Positions 47,741-57,469 of a DNA stretch of 64,000 bases are shown piece after piece. The notes under the pieces were generated by a model. The model made no database searches. It was not told the DNA's origin and worked only from the letters and a program-made list of their open reading frames with translations. Position numbers and translations under genes: made by a program. The stretch's first letter is position 1; every line of letters begins with the position of its first letter. Source of the DNA: Welwitschia mirabilis (Eukaryota; Gnetophyta; Gnetopsida; Welwitschiales); assembly GCA_051453625.1 (NCBI GenBank), contig JBOZIK010000001.1, forward strand, positions 283,748,927 to 283,812,926, given 5' to 3'.

Positions 47741-47818
47741 AATTAAAACTTAGCTCTCCAAAGTCAAGTGAGAACATTGCATTTTTATTGGAAATTACTA
47801 ACTCATCAACTTTTCAAG

Positions 47819-47831
47819 TGGTATCAGAGCC
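47819..47831 (+). promoter_or_regulatory. Primer-binding site, initiator tRNA-Met
   Basis: TGGTATCAGAGCC is the classic plant copia primer-binding site, complementary to the 3' end of initiator methionine tRNA, two bases after the LTR. It is intact, in contrast with the decayed gypsy sites elsewhere in the window. Confidence 0.95.
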
Positions 47832-50076
47832 ACCACCATTGTCGTTCATGCGACGCCTTTGACCAATTTGTCTCTGCACGTTGCCCTCGGTGTTTCTTTT
47901 GCACACTTACCTGTGCCACCATTACACTTCTCGCTTCTCACTTGTGCCAGGTTTTTTCTCCACCCATATNNNNNNNNNNNNNNNNNNNNNNNNNNNNNNN
48001 NNNNNNNNNNNNNNNNNNNNNNNNNNNNNNNNNNNNNNNNNNNNNNNNNNNNNNNNNNNNNNNNNNNNNNNNNNNNNNNNNNNNNNNNNNNNNNNNNNNN
48101 NNNNNNNNNNNNNNNNNNNNNNNNNNNNNNNNNNNNNNNNNNNNNNNNNNNNNNNNNNNNNNNNNNNNNNNNNNNNNNNNNNNNNNNNNNNNNNNNNNNN
48201 NNNNNNNNNNNNNNNNNNNNNNNNNNNNNNNNNNNNNNNNNNNNNNNNNNNNNNNNNNNNNNNNNNNNNNNNNNNNNNNNNNNNNNNNNNNNNNNNNNNN
48301 NNNNNNNNNNNNNNNNNNNNNNNNNNNNNNNNNNNNNNNNNNNNNNNNNNNNNNNNNNNNNNNNNNNNNNNNNNNNNNNNNNNNNNNNNNNNNNNNNNNN
48401 NNNNNNNNNNNNNNNNNNNNNNNNNNNNNNNNNNNNNNNNNNNNNNNNNNNNNNNNNNNNNNNNNNNNNNNNNNNNNNNNNNNNNNNNNNNNNNNNNNNN
48501 NNNNNNNNNNNNNNNNNNNNNNNNNNNNNNNNNNNNNNNNNNNNNNNNNNNNNNNNNNNNNNNNNNNNNNNNNNNNNNNNNNNNNNNNNNNNNNNNNNNN
48601 NNNNNNNNNNNNNNNNNNNNNNNNNNNNNNNNNNNNNNNNNNNNNNNNNNNNNNNNNNNNNNNNNNNNNNNNNNNNNNNNNNNNNNNNNNNNNNNNNNNN
48701 NNNNNNNNNNNNNNNNNNNNNNNNNNNNNNNNNNNNNNNNNNNNNNNNNNNNNNNNNNNNNNNNNNNNNNNNNNNNNNNNNNNNNNNNNNNNNNNNNNNN
48801 NNNNNNNNNNNNNNNNNNNNNNNNNNNNNNNNNNNNNNNNNNNNNNNNNNNNNNNNNTTGTCGTCTTTGTCTGGTGCACTTCTCTTTCTGTGTCTGCATG
48901 TCCTTGCATGTTACTCATGACTTCGTTCACAGTCTGCGGTTGAGTATCATATGTGTCTGTCACCGATCCTCGCCGCTCATACCTAGCCATTCCCTGCACC
49001 TCCACACGTCCACTTCTGTGCTTACCTTCTGAAAACACACCGTCAGCACTGCCTGTGCACGTTCCTCCTCTGCGTGTAGCTTAAGCTCGGCGTTCTGCCT
49101 GTGCCATGCTTTGGCCTGAGCCTGCATCCTGTGTGCTGCCATGTGCCTTGTGTTACGGCCTCTTCGCTAGTGCAGACGTTCTCTGCTGCGTGTGTTACTA
49201 TGCACCCCTGTATATCGTTTCACCTGCTTGTGATGTTTTCGTGCTCAGACCCATGTGTTTTTTGCTCTCAGTGCCTTTGTTTCTTGATGATTCGACCTGT
49301 TCCTTGCCTCCGCGTTTCTACTGGTGAGCGCATCTTCTCTCACCTGTGTGACCCACGTCGGTGTGCCTACTGCTTGTAACTTTGAAGGTGTGCGCTGCGT
49401 TTCTGCCTTCGCTCACGCTCTGCATTTCATCCTTGGTCAGCGATTGGATGTCGCATCTAACTTATACGAATTCGCGTTGTCATTCGTATTGTTGGCATCT
49501 CATTGAGGAGCTTCCACTTCCACCTGTCATTCAGCCCGCTGCACCTCCAATGCCATTCTTTGCGCTGTCATTCAGCCCAGCTCTAAAGCCGCGCCTATTT
49601 TCTCGTGACAACGCCATGCTCATTTGCACCGCTATCACCTTATGTTTCAGCACTACAACGTCATTCTGTGTTGTTCCGGTGCAATAGCCCTTCTTGTATC
49701 TTGTTGGGCCATCATCGCCTATGCTCGCATCTCAGTCTGTCGCCTTGACTCTTTGGCCCTATCTGGAGAATCTTCCGCATCCTCGATGATAGCTATTCTA
49801 TGGTAAAGTTTGTTTTCTTTTGCCCGAATTTAAAAAACATTGGCAAGGTGTTTTTTTTTTGTTGTTTTTTTCAAAAAATGCCATTTTTTATACTTTTGTA
49901 TAGGGGCAACAAATTACCCCTTATATTGTGACTTACACCTCTTTTACTACTCTCCTATTATTACGTCAACCTTATTTGTGTTTTTTTCTAGCTACTAGTT
50001 GCCTTAGGGATACGAATCCTAAAATTCTTTGTACTTCTTTTTGTAAACGGGAGTTTTTTTTCCTCCTCTGTGTTAA
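47832..50076 (+). other. Long GC-rich leader of copia element
   Basis: About 2.2 kb (888 N at 47970-48857) separate the primer-binding site from gag. Base composition is strikingly different from the window: the line 49081-49140 has 36 G+C of 60, and CpG is frequent. Overlapping open frames on both strands (for example within 48858-49810) are Cys/Leu/Ser/His-rich and match nothing that I know; they arise because GC-rich DNA has few stops. From about 49810 to 50076 the sequence returns to AT-rich T-runs typical of an untranslated leader. Captured foreign or host sequence is possible. Confidence 0.6.
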
Positions 50077-50988
50077 ATGACCACTGTGACGAAGTTTGAC
50101 ATCAAAAAATTCGATGGCAAACTAAGTTTTTCTATATGGCGTGTTCAGATGAGGGTTGTTCTCACTCAAAACGGCTTGAAAAAGGCCTTGGCTAGTAAAG
50201 AAAAACAACCAGATACCATGACCAATGAGCAATGGGAAGAGTTAGACGAAAAGGCCTTAACTATAATCTAGTTATGCTTATCCAAGGAGGTTCTCGTCAG
50301 TGAAACCACTGCTGCTGGTCTTTGGCTAAAATTAGAAGCGTTGTACATGACGAAAAGTTTTACTAACAAACTTCGACTCAAAGAACGTTTGTTCACCATT
50401 CGCATGTCTGAAGGTGCTTCTGGTCAAGCACATCTCAATAAGTTTAATTCAATTCTAATGGATCTAGAAAATCTTGATGTGCATATAGATGATAAAGATA
50501 AAGTTGTGTTATTAATTGTCTCTTTACCTGCTACCTACAGACATTTTAAGGAAATTATGTTATATGGTGGTTTAGACACCTTATCGTTTGAAGATGTTAA
50601 AGCCCATCTTTTGCCAAAAGAAAAGTTTGATTTAGAGCTTCACTCTAAAGATAAAGGTGAAGGTTTGATAATTAGAGGTCGAAGTTGTAATCATGTATGT
50701 ATAAGGAATTACAGTAAGTCTAGGTCAAAGTCTAGAGGACGTAAGTTCAATGCTAAAACTTATCAATATTGTAAAAGAGTTGGACATAAACTTCTTGAAT
50801 GTTATAAATTAAAAAATAAACAGGACAGGGAAGCAAAGAGGAAACAACCTCATCAGTTCGCAGAGGTAAGTATTATTGATACTGAAGGTGATGTATTGTT
50901 GTCTGAATCCTCAACTAATGATAGAAGTTTATCTAATTGGATTCTAGATTTGGGTTGTACTTTTCACATCTGTCCTTATCGGGACTAG
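50077..50988 (+). pseudogene. Copia Gag and start of protease
   Basis: ATG 50077 opens MTTVTKFDIKKFDGKLSFSI, a copia Gag N-terminus with the conserved Phe-Asp-Gly and Trp. The frame is stopped by TAG at 50269, reopens to codon 303, and is stopped by TAG 50986. The capsid core (ASGQAHLNKFNSILMDLENL, LPATYRHFKEIM) is well preserved. The zinc knuckle at 50761-50802 reads YQYCKRVGHKLLEC: CX2CX4HX4C with its first Cys changed to Tyr. The protease active site at 50947-50955 is Asp-Leu-Gly instead of Asp-Ser-Gly in WILDLGCTFHICP. Both stops fit single transitions at Gln or Trp codons. It would package RNA and process the polyprotein if intact. Confidence 0.9.
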
Positions 50989-51947
50989 TTTAAATCTTTT
51001 AAATCTATTAAATCAAGTGTTGTTTTAATGGGTAATGATACCCAGTGTAANNNNNNNNNNNNNNNNNNNNNNNNNNNNNNNNNNNNNNNNNNNNNNNNNN
51101 NNNNNNNNNNNNNNNNNNNNNNNNNNNNNNNNNNNNNNNNNNNNNNNNNNNNNNNNNNNNNNNNNNNNNNNNNNNNNNNNNNNNNNNNNNNNNNNNNNNN
51201 NNNNNNNNNNNNNNNNNNNNNNNNNNNNNNNNNNNNNNNNNNNNNNNNNNNNNNNNNNNNNNNNNNNNNNNNNNNNNNNNNNNNNNNNNNNNNNNNNNNN
51301 NNNNNNNNNNNNNNNNNNNNNNNNNNNNNNNNNNNNNNNNNNNNNNNNNNNNNNNNNNNNNNNNNNNNNNNNNNNNNNNNNNNNNNNNNNNNNNNNNNNN
51401 NNNNNNNNNNNNNNNNNNNNNNNNNNNNNNNNNNNNNNNNNNNNNNNNNNNNNNNNNNNNNNNNNNNNNNNNNNNNNNNNNNNNNNNNNNNNNNNNNNNN
51501 NNNNNNNNNNNNNNNNNNNNNNNNNNNNNNNNNNNNNNNNNNNNNNNNNNNNNNNNNNNNNNNNNNNNNNNNNNNNNNNNNNNNNNNNNNNNNNNNNNNN
51601 NNNNNNNNNNNNNNNNNNNNNNNNNNNNNNNNNNNNNNNNNNNNNNNNNNNNNNNNNNNNNNNNNNNNNNNNNNNNNNNNNNNNNNNNNNNNNNNNNNNN
51701 NNNNNNNNNNNNNNNNNNNNNNNNNNNNNNNNNNNNNNNNNNNNNNNNNNNNNNNNNNNNNNNNNNNNNNNNNNNNNNNNNNNNNNNNNNNNNNNNNNNN
51801 NNNNNNNNNNNNNNNNNNNNNNNNNNNNNNNNNNNNNNNNNNNNNNNNNNNNNNNNNNNNNNNNNNNNNNNNNNNNNNNNNNNNNNNNNNNNNNNNNNNN
51901 NNNNNNNNNNNNNNNNNNNNNNNNNNNNNNNNNNNNNNNNNNNNNNN

Positions 51948-52947
51948 GAAAAATCTTCTCGATGGTCAACATCTTGGTAAATTAGAATTTTGTGAACATT
52001 GTGTTTTTGGCAAACAAAAATGAGTAAGTTTCTCTACTGAAATTCATCACACTAAAAGTGTGCTGGATTATATTCACTTTGATTTATGGGGATCATCCAT
52101 GGTTTCTTCGATTGGTGGTCGTTATTTTATGATGAATATTATTGATGATTATTATCATAAAGTATGGGTTCATTTTCTATGACATAAAAATGAGGCTTTA
52201 CCTACTTTCAAACAATGGAAAATGCTCGTTGAAAATCAGACAGGCAGAAAGATTAAGAAACTTAGAATTGATAATGGATTAGAATTTTGTTCAAGTGAGT
52301 TTAATGCGTTTTGTATTAATAATGGAATTGCTCGACACAAAACTTTGGTTGACACACCATAACAGAATGGTGTTGCAGAACGCATGAACAGAAATTTACT
52401 TGAAAGGGCTTGTTGTATGCTCTCTAATGCGAACCTATGGCAACGACATGATTTATGGGCTGAATCAGTTTCTACAGCTTGTCATCTCATCAATCGATCT
52501 CCACATTTCTCACTGAAGTTTGACATTTTAGAAGAGATTTGGTTAGGTAATCCTGTTAACTACTCTCAGTTAAAAATATTTAGTTGTCTAGCATTCGCCC
52601 ATACCAATGATGGTAAACTAACACCTAGAGCTATTAAATGTATATTTCTTGGTTATGCTTCTGAATCTAAGGGATACAGTTTGTGGTGTCCTGAGTTGCA
52701 TAAAGTAATTCTTAGTAGAGATGTAACATTTAATGAGGATGCTTTGCTTACTCCTCAGACAAATTCTACTGTCTCCTCTTCTTCTTCTTCCTCTTCACAA
52801 GATATTATAGATCATAAGTCTAATAAGCAAGTGCAGTTAGAGATTACATCCTCTCCATCGCCTATTGTAGATTCCACATCTTCCTCCTCTACTGAAGCCC
52901 GTAGTGATGAGAATACTCCAAGTATCAGTACTTTTAATCAACCATAG
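51948..52947 (+). pseudogene. Copia integrase and IN-RT linker
   Basis: After a gap this begins in GAG-pre-integrase sequence (LGKLEFCEHCVFGKQK, with CX2C of the HHCC zinc finger), then TGA 52021. The catalytic core shows IHFDLWGSS (first Asp), LRIDNGLEFCSS (second Asp) and NGVAERMNR (Glu), so the D,D,E triad survives. Further in-frame stops are TGA 52180, TAA 52360 and TAG 52945. From 52384 the frame is open for 187 codons through FLGYASESKGYSLW and DVTFNED to a Ser-rich linker (52760-52900). Integrase inserts the cDNA. Confidence 0.9.
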
Positions 52948-53642
52948 CAGGATTACTCGATTGCTAGAGATCATCCGAGGAGAATGATAAAAAAACCAGA
53001 TAGATATCTTACTATTGATGATGAACTAATTGCATATGCTCTTTCAATTACCCAGGAAATCCCTGAAGGTATGGAACCTTCATCTTATTTAGAAGCTGTT
53101 TCGTGTACTGACTCCTCTAAGTGGCTAATGGCAATGAACGAAGAAATGGATAGTATTCATAAAAACAACACTTGAATTTTGTGTGAACTTCCATGTAAAA
53201 AACGTCCTTTGAACTGTAAGTGGATCTACAAGAAAAAGGAAGGCATCCCTAGAGTTGAAAATGCAAGATGGAAAGTACAGTTGGTTGTCAAAGGCTACAA
53301 TTAAAAAGAAGGTATAGATTTCCATGAAATTTTTCACCTATAATTTGTCATACTTCGATTCGCGTACTACTTGCAATTGTTGTCTTATTTGACATGGAGT
53401 TAAATTAACTCGATGTCAAAATAGCATTCGTACATGGAGATCTTAATGAAGAAATCTATATGAATCAGCCTGAGGGTTTCCTAACCCCAGGAAAGGAACA
53501 TTATGTGTGTCGTCTAAACAAGTCACTATATGGCCTGAAACAATCTCTGCGATAGTGGTACAAGAAGTTTAATGCGTTTATGATTGAACAAGGTTATCGC
53601 AGAAGTCAATATGATCACTGTATCTATTACCAACAATATTCT
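52948..53642 (+). pseudogene. Copia reverse transcriptase, N-terminal part
   Basis: Motifs in order are EAVSCTDSSKWLMAMNEEMD, CKWIYKKKEG, KGYN..EGIDFHEIF, then after a 1-base loss in a T-run near 53332 the next frame gives [34 protein letters not shown] and SLYGLKQS. The LDV strand (first catalytic Asp) is intact. In-frame stops are TGA 53173, TAA 53302, TAA 53406 and TAG 53553. The Y-V-D-D box must lie in the gap 53643-53801 and cannot be judged. Confidence 0.9.
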
Positions 53643-53801
53643 NNNNNNNNNNNNNNNNNNNNNNNNNNNNNNNNNNNNNNNNNNNNNNNNNNNNNNNNNN
53701 NNNNNNNNNNNNNNNNNNNNNNNNNNNNNNNNNNNNNNNNNNNNNNNNNNNNNNNNNNNNNNNNNNNNNNNNNNNNNNNNNNNNNNNNNNNNNNNNNNNN
53801 N

Positions 53802-54592
53802 TATTCCTCTCACAAGAGAAATATATTGAGAAAATTCTGACCAGGTTCAATATGTTAAACTGTAAACCTGTTTCTACTATTTTTGCTGCTCACTTCAAAT
53901 TATCTTTAGATTATTGTCTAAAAACTGAAGAAGAGATTGAGCATATATCAATCATACCTTATGCTAATGTCGTTGGAAGTTTAATGTATGCTATGATCTG
54001 CACCAGACTTGATCTTGCATATGTTGTAAGTATCATAAGTTGCTACATGCATAATCTAGGAAAATCTCATTGGAATGCTATAAAATGGATCCTTCGTTAT
54101 ATGAAGGGCTCTTCTACTATGGGCTTAATATTTGAAAGATGTAACCCTACTTCGACAAATGTAGTAGGATTTACTGATTCTGATTATGGAGGTAACTCAG
54201 ATAGACGACGATCTCTTTCAAGATATATCTTTACTCTTTGCAATTCTGCTATCAGCTGGAAGGCATCTCTTTAGTCCATTACTGCCTTATCAACAACCAA
54301 AGTAGAGTATGTCTTAGTAACTGAAGTTGTCAAAGAAGCTACATGGCTCCGGGGGTTAATAATTGAACTTGGTATCTCCCAAAACGAGACTAAAGTATTT
54401 TGTGATAACCAGATTTCTATTCATCTTACTTAAAATAACATGTATTACTCCAGGACAAAGCACATTGATGTTAAACATTACTATATCAGGGAGATACTCA
54501 CTATTGGTAACATGGTGGTTAAAAAGGTGCATACCACTGAAAACCCTTTAGATATTTTAACTAAGCCTCTTCCTAAAGTCAAGTTCAAATAA
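53802..54592 (+). pseudogene. Copia RT thumb and RNase H
   Basis: The frame runs from 53852 with copia markers YANVVGSLMYAMICTRLDLA, KWILRYMKG, GFTDSDYGGN (RNase H catalytic Asp), ALSTTKVEYV (catalytic Glu), CDNQISIHLT and RTKHIDVKHYYIRE. In-frame stops are at TAG 54272 and TAA 54431. The natural end is TAA 54590-54592 after NPLDILTKPLPK, the usual copia terminus. The frame is otherwise well preserved. Confidence 0.9.
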
Positions 54593-54648
54593 TGTTCGAT
54601 CATCATAGGCCTGTTCGACTCTTCACCTATCGTTAGTGCATTAAATTT

Positions 54649-54664
54649 GAGCCAAGGTGGATAT
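54649..54664 (+). promoter_or_regulatory. Polypurine tract
   Basis: GAGCCAAGGTGGATAT directly precedes the 3' LTR. AAGGTGGA-type tracts are standard in plant copia elements and prime plus-strand DNA synthesis. Confidence 0.8.
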
Positions 54665-54713
54665 TGTTAAGATGTGGCTCAAATTTGAAAATTATTAACT
54701 CATCAGCTTTTTA
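54665..54713 (+). repeat. 3' LTR of copia element, internally deleted (49 bp)
   Basis: It keeps the first 24 bases (TGTTAAGATGTGGCTCAAAT and four more) and the last 25 bases of the LTR but lacks the 150 bases equivalent to 47642-47791. It ends CAGCTTTTTA, where the 5' copy has CAACTTTTCA, so the terminal CA is now TA. The CAAAC target duplication follows at once. Confidence 0.9.
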
Positions 54714-54718
54714 CAAAC
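54714..54718. repeat. Target-site duplication CAAAC, right
   Basis: Exact match of 47613-47617. It adjoins old copia integrase sequence on the right. Confidence 0.9.
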
Positions 54719-54860
54719 ACTTGAAGATAACACTAGAAAGTGTAAAAGGACTGGCTTATGACCAGACCATTTTTCTCTCAAAGATAAATCATTTTTTGAA
54801 ACACAAGTTATTCAGTTGCTAAAGTATATTATAATCCTAATAGCTTCACCCCATAAGTAT
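54714..54860 (-). pseudogene. Old copia integrase, core fragment
   Basis: The minus strand reads WGEAIRIIIYFSN (about 54853-54815) and LREKWSGHKPVLLHF (about 54785-54740), then meets the insertion point. These are the copia integrase segments that precede the Val-Phe-Gly-Cys block, which continues at 47617. The fragment was therefore one gene with 47430-47617 before the younger copia inserted. Confidence 0.75.
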
Positions 54861-54879
54861 TTTCACAATGGAAGAGCAT

Positions 54880-56330
54880 ATACCTTACCTTAATAGGTAC
54901 CTAAAGAGGCAAGGTGCATAAGCCTATGTTACCTTCTGAATGTGTGCATGACATAGCATGCATTATCCACGTGAATAGAGGGCTCAATCTACCTGGATTT
55001 TAAAATCTGGGTTAGTACATTTTCTGTAAGTGCATCAATGGGTGGTATAAAATTGGTTTGAGATATGAGCTTAAGAATTAAAAAATGGGCGAGGCTTTGG
55101 TAAAAGCATTGAAGGGTTTATTGGGCTATAACTTTCTAGACACGCACAGTTCAAGAATCCAAAAAGAAGAAATCACATTGTCTCTGAAATATGGGTGCCC
55201 AACAATGAAGGAAAGTAAGCAAGTTTTTAAGTATCTGATGACATACCCATGATGGAAGAATAGTCAGTTGAGATGTTCTAAAGGTAAATAAGCTCAAGTG
55301 TTTTACCCTTTATTCCTTCTCTGATAGTTCATCTCAGAACCCTCAAAAAAAGAAACCAGGAGGAACCCAATATCATGAAACCCCATTAGACCAATCCACA
55401 ATGTGAAAATCTCATTTGAAATCTGCAAAACTAGCAAGCAATTATGCCATCTGGAATACTCCTATAAACTAGAGAAAATAATCAAAGCAACAGAGAGTTT
55501 CAGCTCGGGTATGCTGAAATCTTAGAGCTCTTCAAATTTTACAAGAAATTAAAGCACCCAAAATTCAGAAAGATTTTGGGCGTTTGCAGTGGTGATGGAA
55601 AAAGCTACTTGAATTTGCAGAAAATAGGTCCCTAAAGAACTAGTTTCATGGAGACCAGGCAATAAGAAATGGCTCCATACAATCAACTTCCAGGTTGCTG
55701 ACATGGAAACAGAGGCTTCTCATAAGCCTGGATGTTGTAGTAGCATTACAGTAATCCACACCTACAATATCCAATCCTGCTACATTCATAAGTAGTGCCA
55801 CTATCATACTTTCTATAGATTTCAGATCTAGGATTGGCCATTACTAGATTATTAAGGGTTTGGAAGTCACTGATCTGGAGTGGGCTAGATATCTGAGAAA
55901 GATTGATGTTTCTACCTTTAGAGCTTTTCTCGCTGAGATTATTTCAAGAAAATATCCTTCAAAGTTAGGGTTTATTGTTCTACTGGCAAAAGATTTAAAG
56001 GAGGTTAATCAAAGCTTGAATGAGAATTATTCAACTGAGTAGTCAATGAGACTTTTGGATCTTGCAAAGTAATGATTTGATAAAAAATAAACTGCTTCCA
56101 TGGGTTATGTCATTTACAAACCCTTATAGTTTGATCAACTTTTCTTCTTATACATCTTCTATGTAGGCTAATATTTGATGCAAAGAATGAGTTGGACGTA
56201 GCTTTGAAATCCAAGCAAATTGTGCCTGTCTGTTTGCATGGATAATGCATATTATGTCATGCATTCATGGAGGTGGTGAGATGCCTATGCACCATGTTTC
56301 TTTAACTACTTGTTGAGGTGTAGTGCATGC
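54880..56330. mobile_element. Long-inverted-repeat segment with gene-like interior (Mutator-like?)
   Basis: The left arm (about 54890-55020) and the reverse complement of 56190-56330 align over 120 bases or more. The best block is TGCATGACATAGCATGCATT (54945), extending to 25 bases with two mismatches in the right arm, and GGCTCAATCTACCTGGATTT pairs with the inverse of 56194-56225 with several mismatches. The interior is about 1.1 kb and visibly less AT-rich. Long TIRs around gene-like DNA fit a Pack-MULE type non-autonomous DNA transposon. Exact ends and a 9-11 bp target duplication were not identified, so the family is tentative. Confidence 0.5.
55046..56150. pseudogene. Gene-like interior of the inverted-repeat segment
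   Basis: The composition is more complex than in flanking DNA, and an open frame 55860-56042 (60 codons, plus strand) starts MEVTDLEWARYLRKIDVSTF and continues with an amphipathic, non-repetitive sequence ending at TAG. A second plus-strand stretch from about 55085 (MGEALVKALKGLLGYNFLD) is open for about 55 codons. I recognise neither. They could be captured exon fragments of host genes, or exons of a short unknown gene. No transposase motif was seen. Confidence 0.3.
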
Positions 56331-57300
56331 TCCCCCTTTTTCTTATGTGTATCTTTAGATGATTAATCTCTTTAAAAGTAAGGTAGTTCTTAAACTTGAT
56401 TGAGGACTACATAACGTGCCTAGGGTTGGGGCATGGTAAGTAATGTATTGAATCCAATTCTGAGGGCACACAACCGTGTTACATATGTTTGGATGTCGGA
56501 AAGCAACAACAAAGTACGGTGGGGTCAATGGTGCTATGGGTGGGATTGACTTTATGAACTATCCAACACTCTTACTATATGAACTCATGTGGGAGATCCT
56601 CGTATAGGAGCTTTCTAACAAACCCAAAACACTCTCGCCAACATTATTGGAAAGGAAACCTTTAATTTCACATTTAACCTCTTTTTCCACTTTTGATTTA
56701 AATATTTTTAAGATGTCCATAATACCTCCAAGCCACATGCCAAAGATCATCTATAAAAGAGATGAGCAACATTCTTATAGGAATAAGCATGGAAACACAT
56801 AGATCATTATGCATAAGATAAATCTTATGATTAACTTGTTAAAAATTAATGTCAAGTGCCTTTGTTCAAAATGCATGCTTCATATTGGGGAAAACTCGTG
56901 TACTAATAGGATGAGACGATTATCATATGCATACATTACATTCAAGAGCAAGGAGTGGGATGTCCCAAATGAGCATGTCATGAATGAAATGATGACATAT
57001 CAACTTGATAAGAGCACAAGCAATTTGATGGATTCCAATGCAATCTTCAAGATGCATGAGATTTTCATCCATATAATCCTTTATGATAAGATTATGATGA
57101 GCATCATAATAATGTCAATTGAATCCTTTATCATAGGGACTAAACGATATTCACTCATAAGATCAAAGTACAAGAGAAGATCTAAGTGTAAGGAAGGAAG
57201 AAACATAGCATGATTAATCATTCATTGAGAAGTGGATGATAAATTAAAAGTGATTCAATCATAACCCTCAAATAGAACTAGAGTTCCATCTATAAGAAAG
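56331..57300 (-). other. Old copia internal sequence, poorly readable
   Basis: It lies between the inverted-repeat segment and the old copia protease, where the zinc-finger and first part of integrase would be. A minus-strand open stretch at 56750-56559 (EKEVKCEIKGFLSNNVGE) and a plus-strand one at 56809-57213 have no recognisable domain. Some or all could be another insertion. Confidence 0.3.
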
Positions 57301-57329
57301 GTCTAACTAGGCTTTTCTATGAATTTATT

Positions 57330-57420
57330 AAACTAATAACATCTATATTTTATGTGCTTTATAGCACCAGTATTAATGATTCAACTTTTATCATGAGTAA
57401 TATACTCTACCAAACAAGGA
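57330..57420 (-). pseudogene. Old copia protease active-site remnant
   Basis: On the minus strand at about 57386-57350 the reading is S, stop, IINTGAIKHIKY. The usual copia pattern is Ser-Trp-Ile-Ile-Asp-Ser-Gly-Ala followed by a His; here Trp is TGA and the catalytic Asp is Asn. Both fit G-to-A changes. It lies just after the zinc knuckle, as expected. Confidence 0.65.
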
Positions 57421-57469
57421 ACTTCATGATTAAAAGAGTGAATTAGATTCATGGATTTCAGGGTAATAA

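Larger units (their letters stand above)
47618..47816 (+). repeat. 5' LTR of copia element (199 bp)
   Basis: It starts TATTAAGATG (3' copy: TGTTAAGATG, so the terminal TG is now TA) and ends CAACTTTTCA two bases before the primer-binding site. It includes a near-perfect palindrome (47624-47650), a hairpin (47695-47722) and a TATA box. The 49 bases shared with the 3' LTR differ at four positions, all transitions. Confidence 0.9.
47618..54713 (+). mobile_element. Ty1/copia retrotransposon, complete structure, inactivated
   Basis: Total 7,096 bp including 1,944 N in three gaps. It has a 5' LTR, a tRNA-iMet primer-binding site, a long GC-rich leader, gag-PR-IN-RT-RNase H in copia order, a polypurine tract, a shortened 3' LTR and a perfect CAAAC target duplication. 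The single pol frame carries at least 12 visible in-frame stops and one 1-base frameshift. Gag and RT features are closest to the Tork/TNT1-type copias by general appearance, a tentative call. It sits inside the integrase gene of an older copia on the opposite strand. Confidence 0.9.

Noticed and set aside
47768-49806. Many overlapping long frames on both strands in the copia leader
   Set aside because: They overlap each other, span a gap, and result from GC-rich DNA with few stops. No conserved domain.
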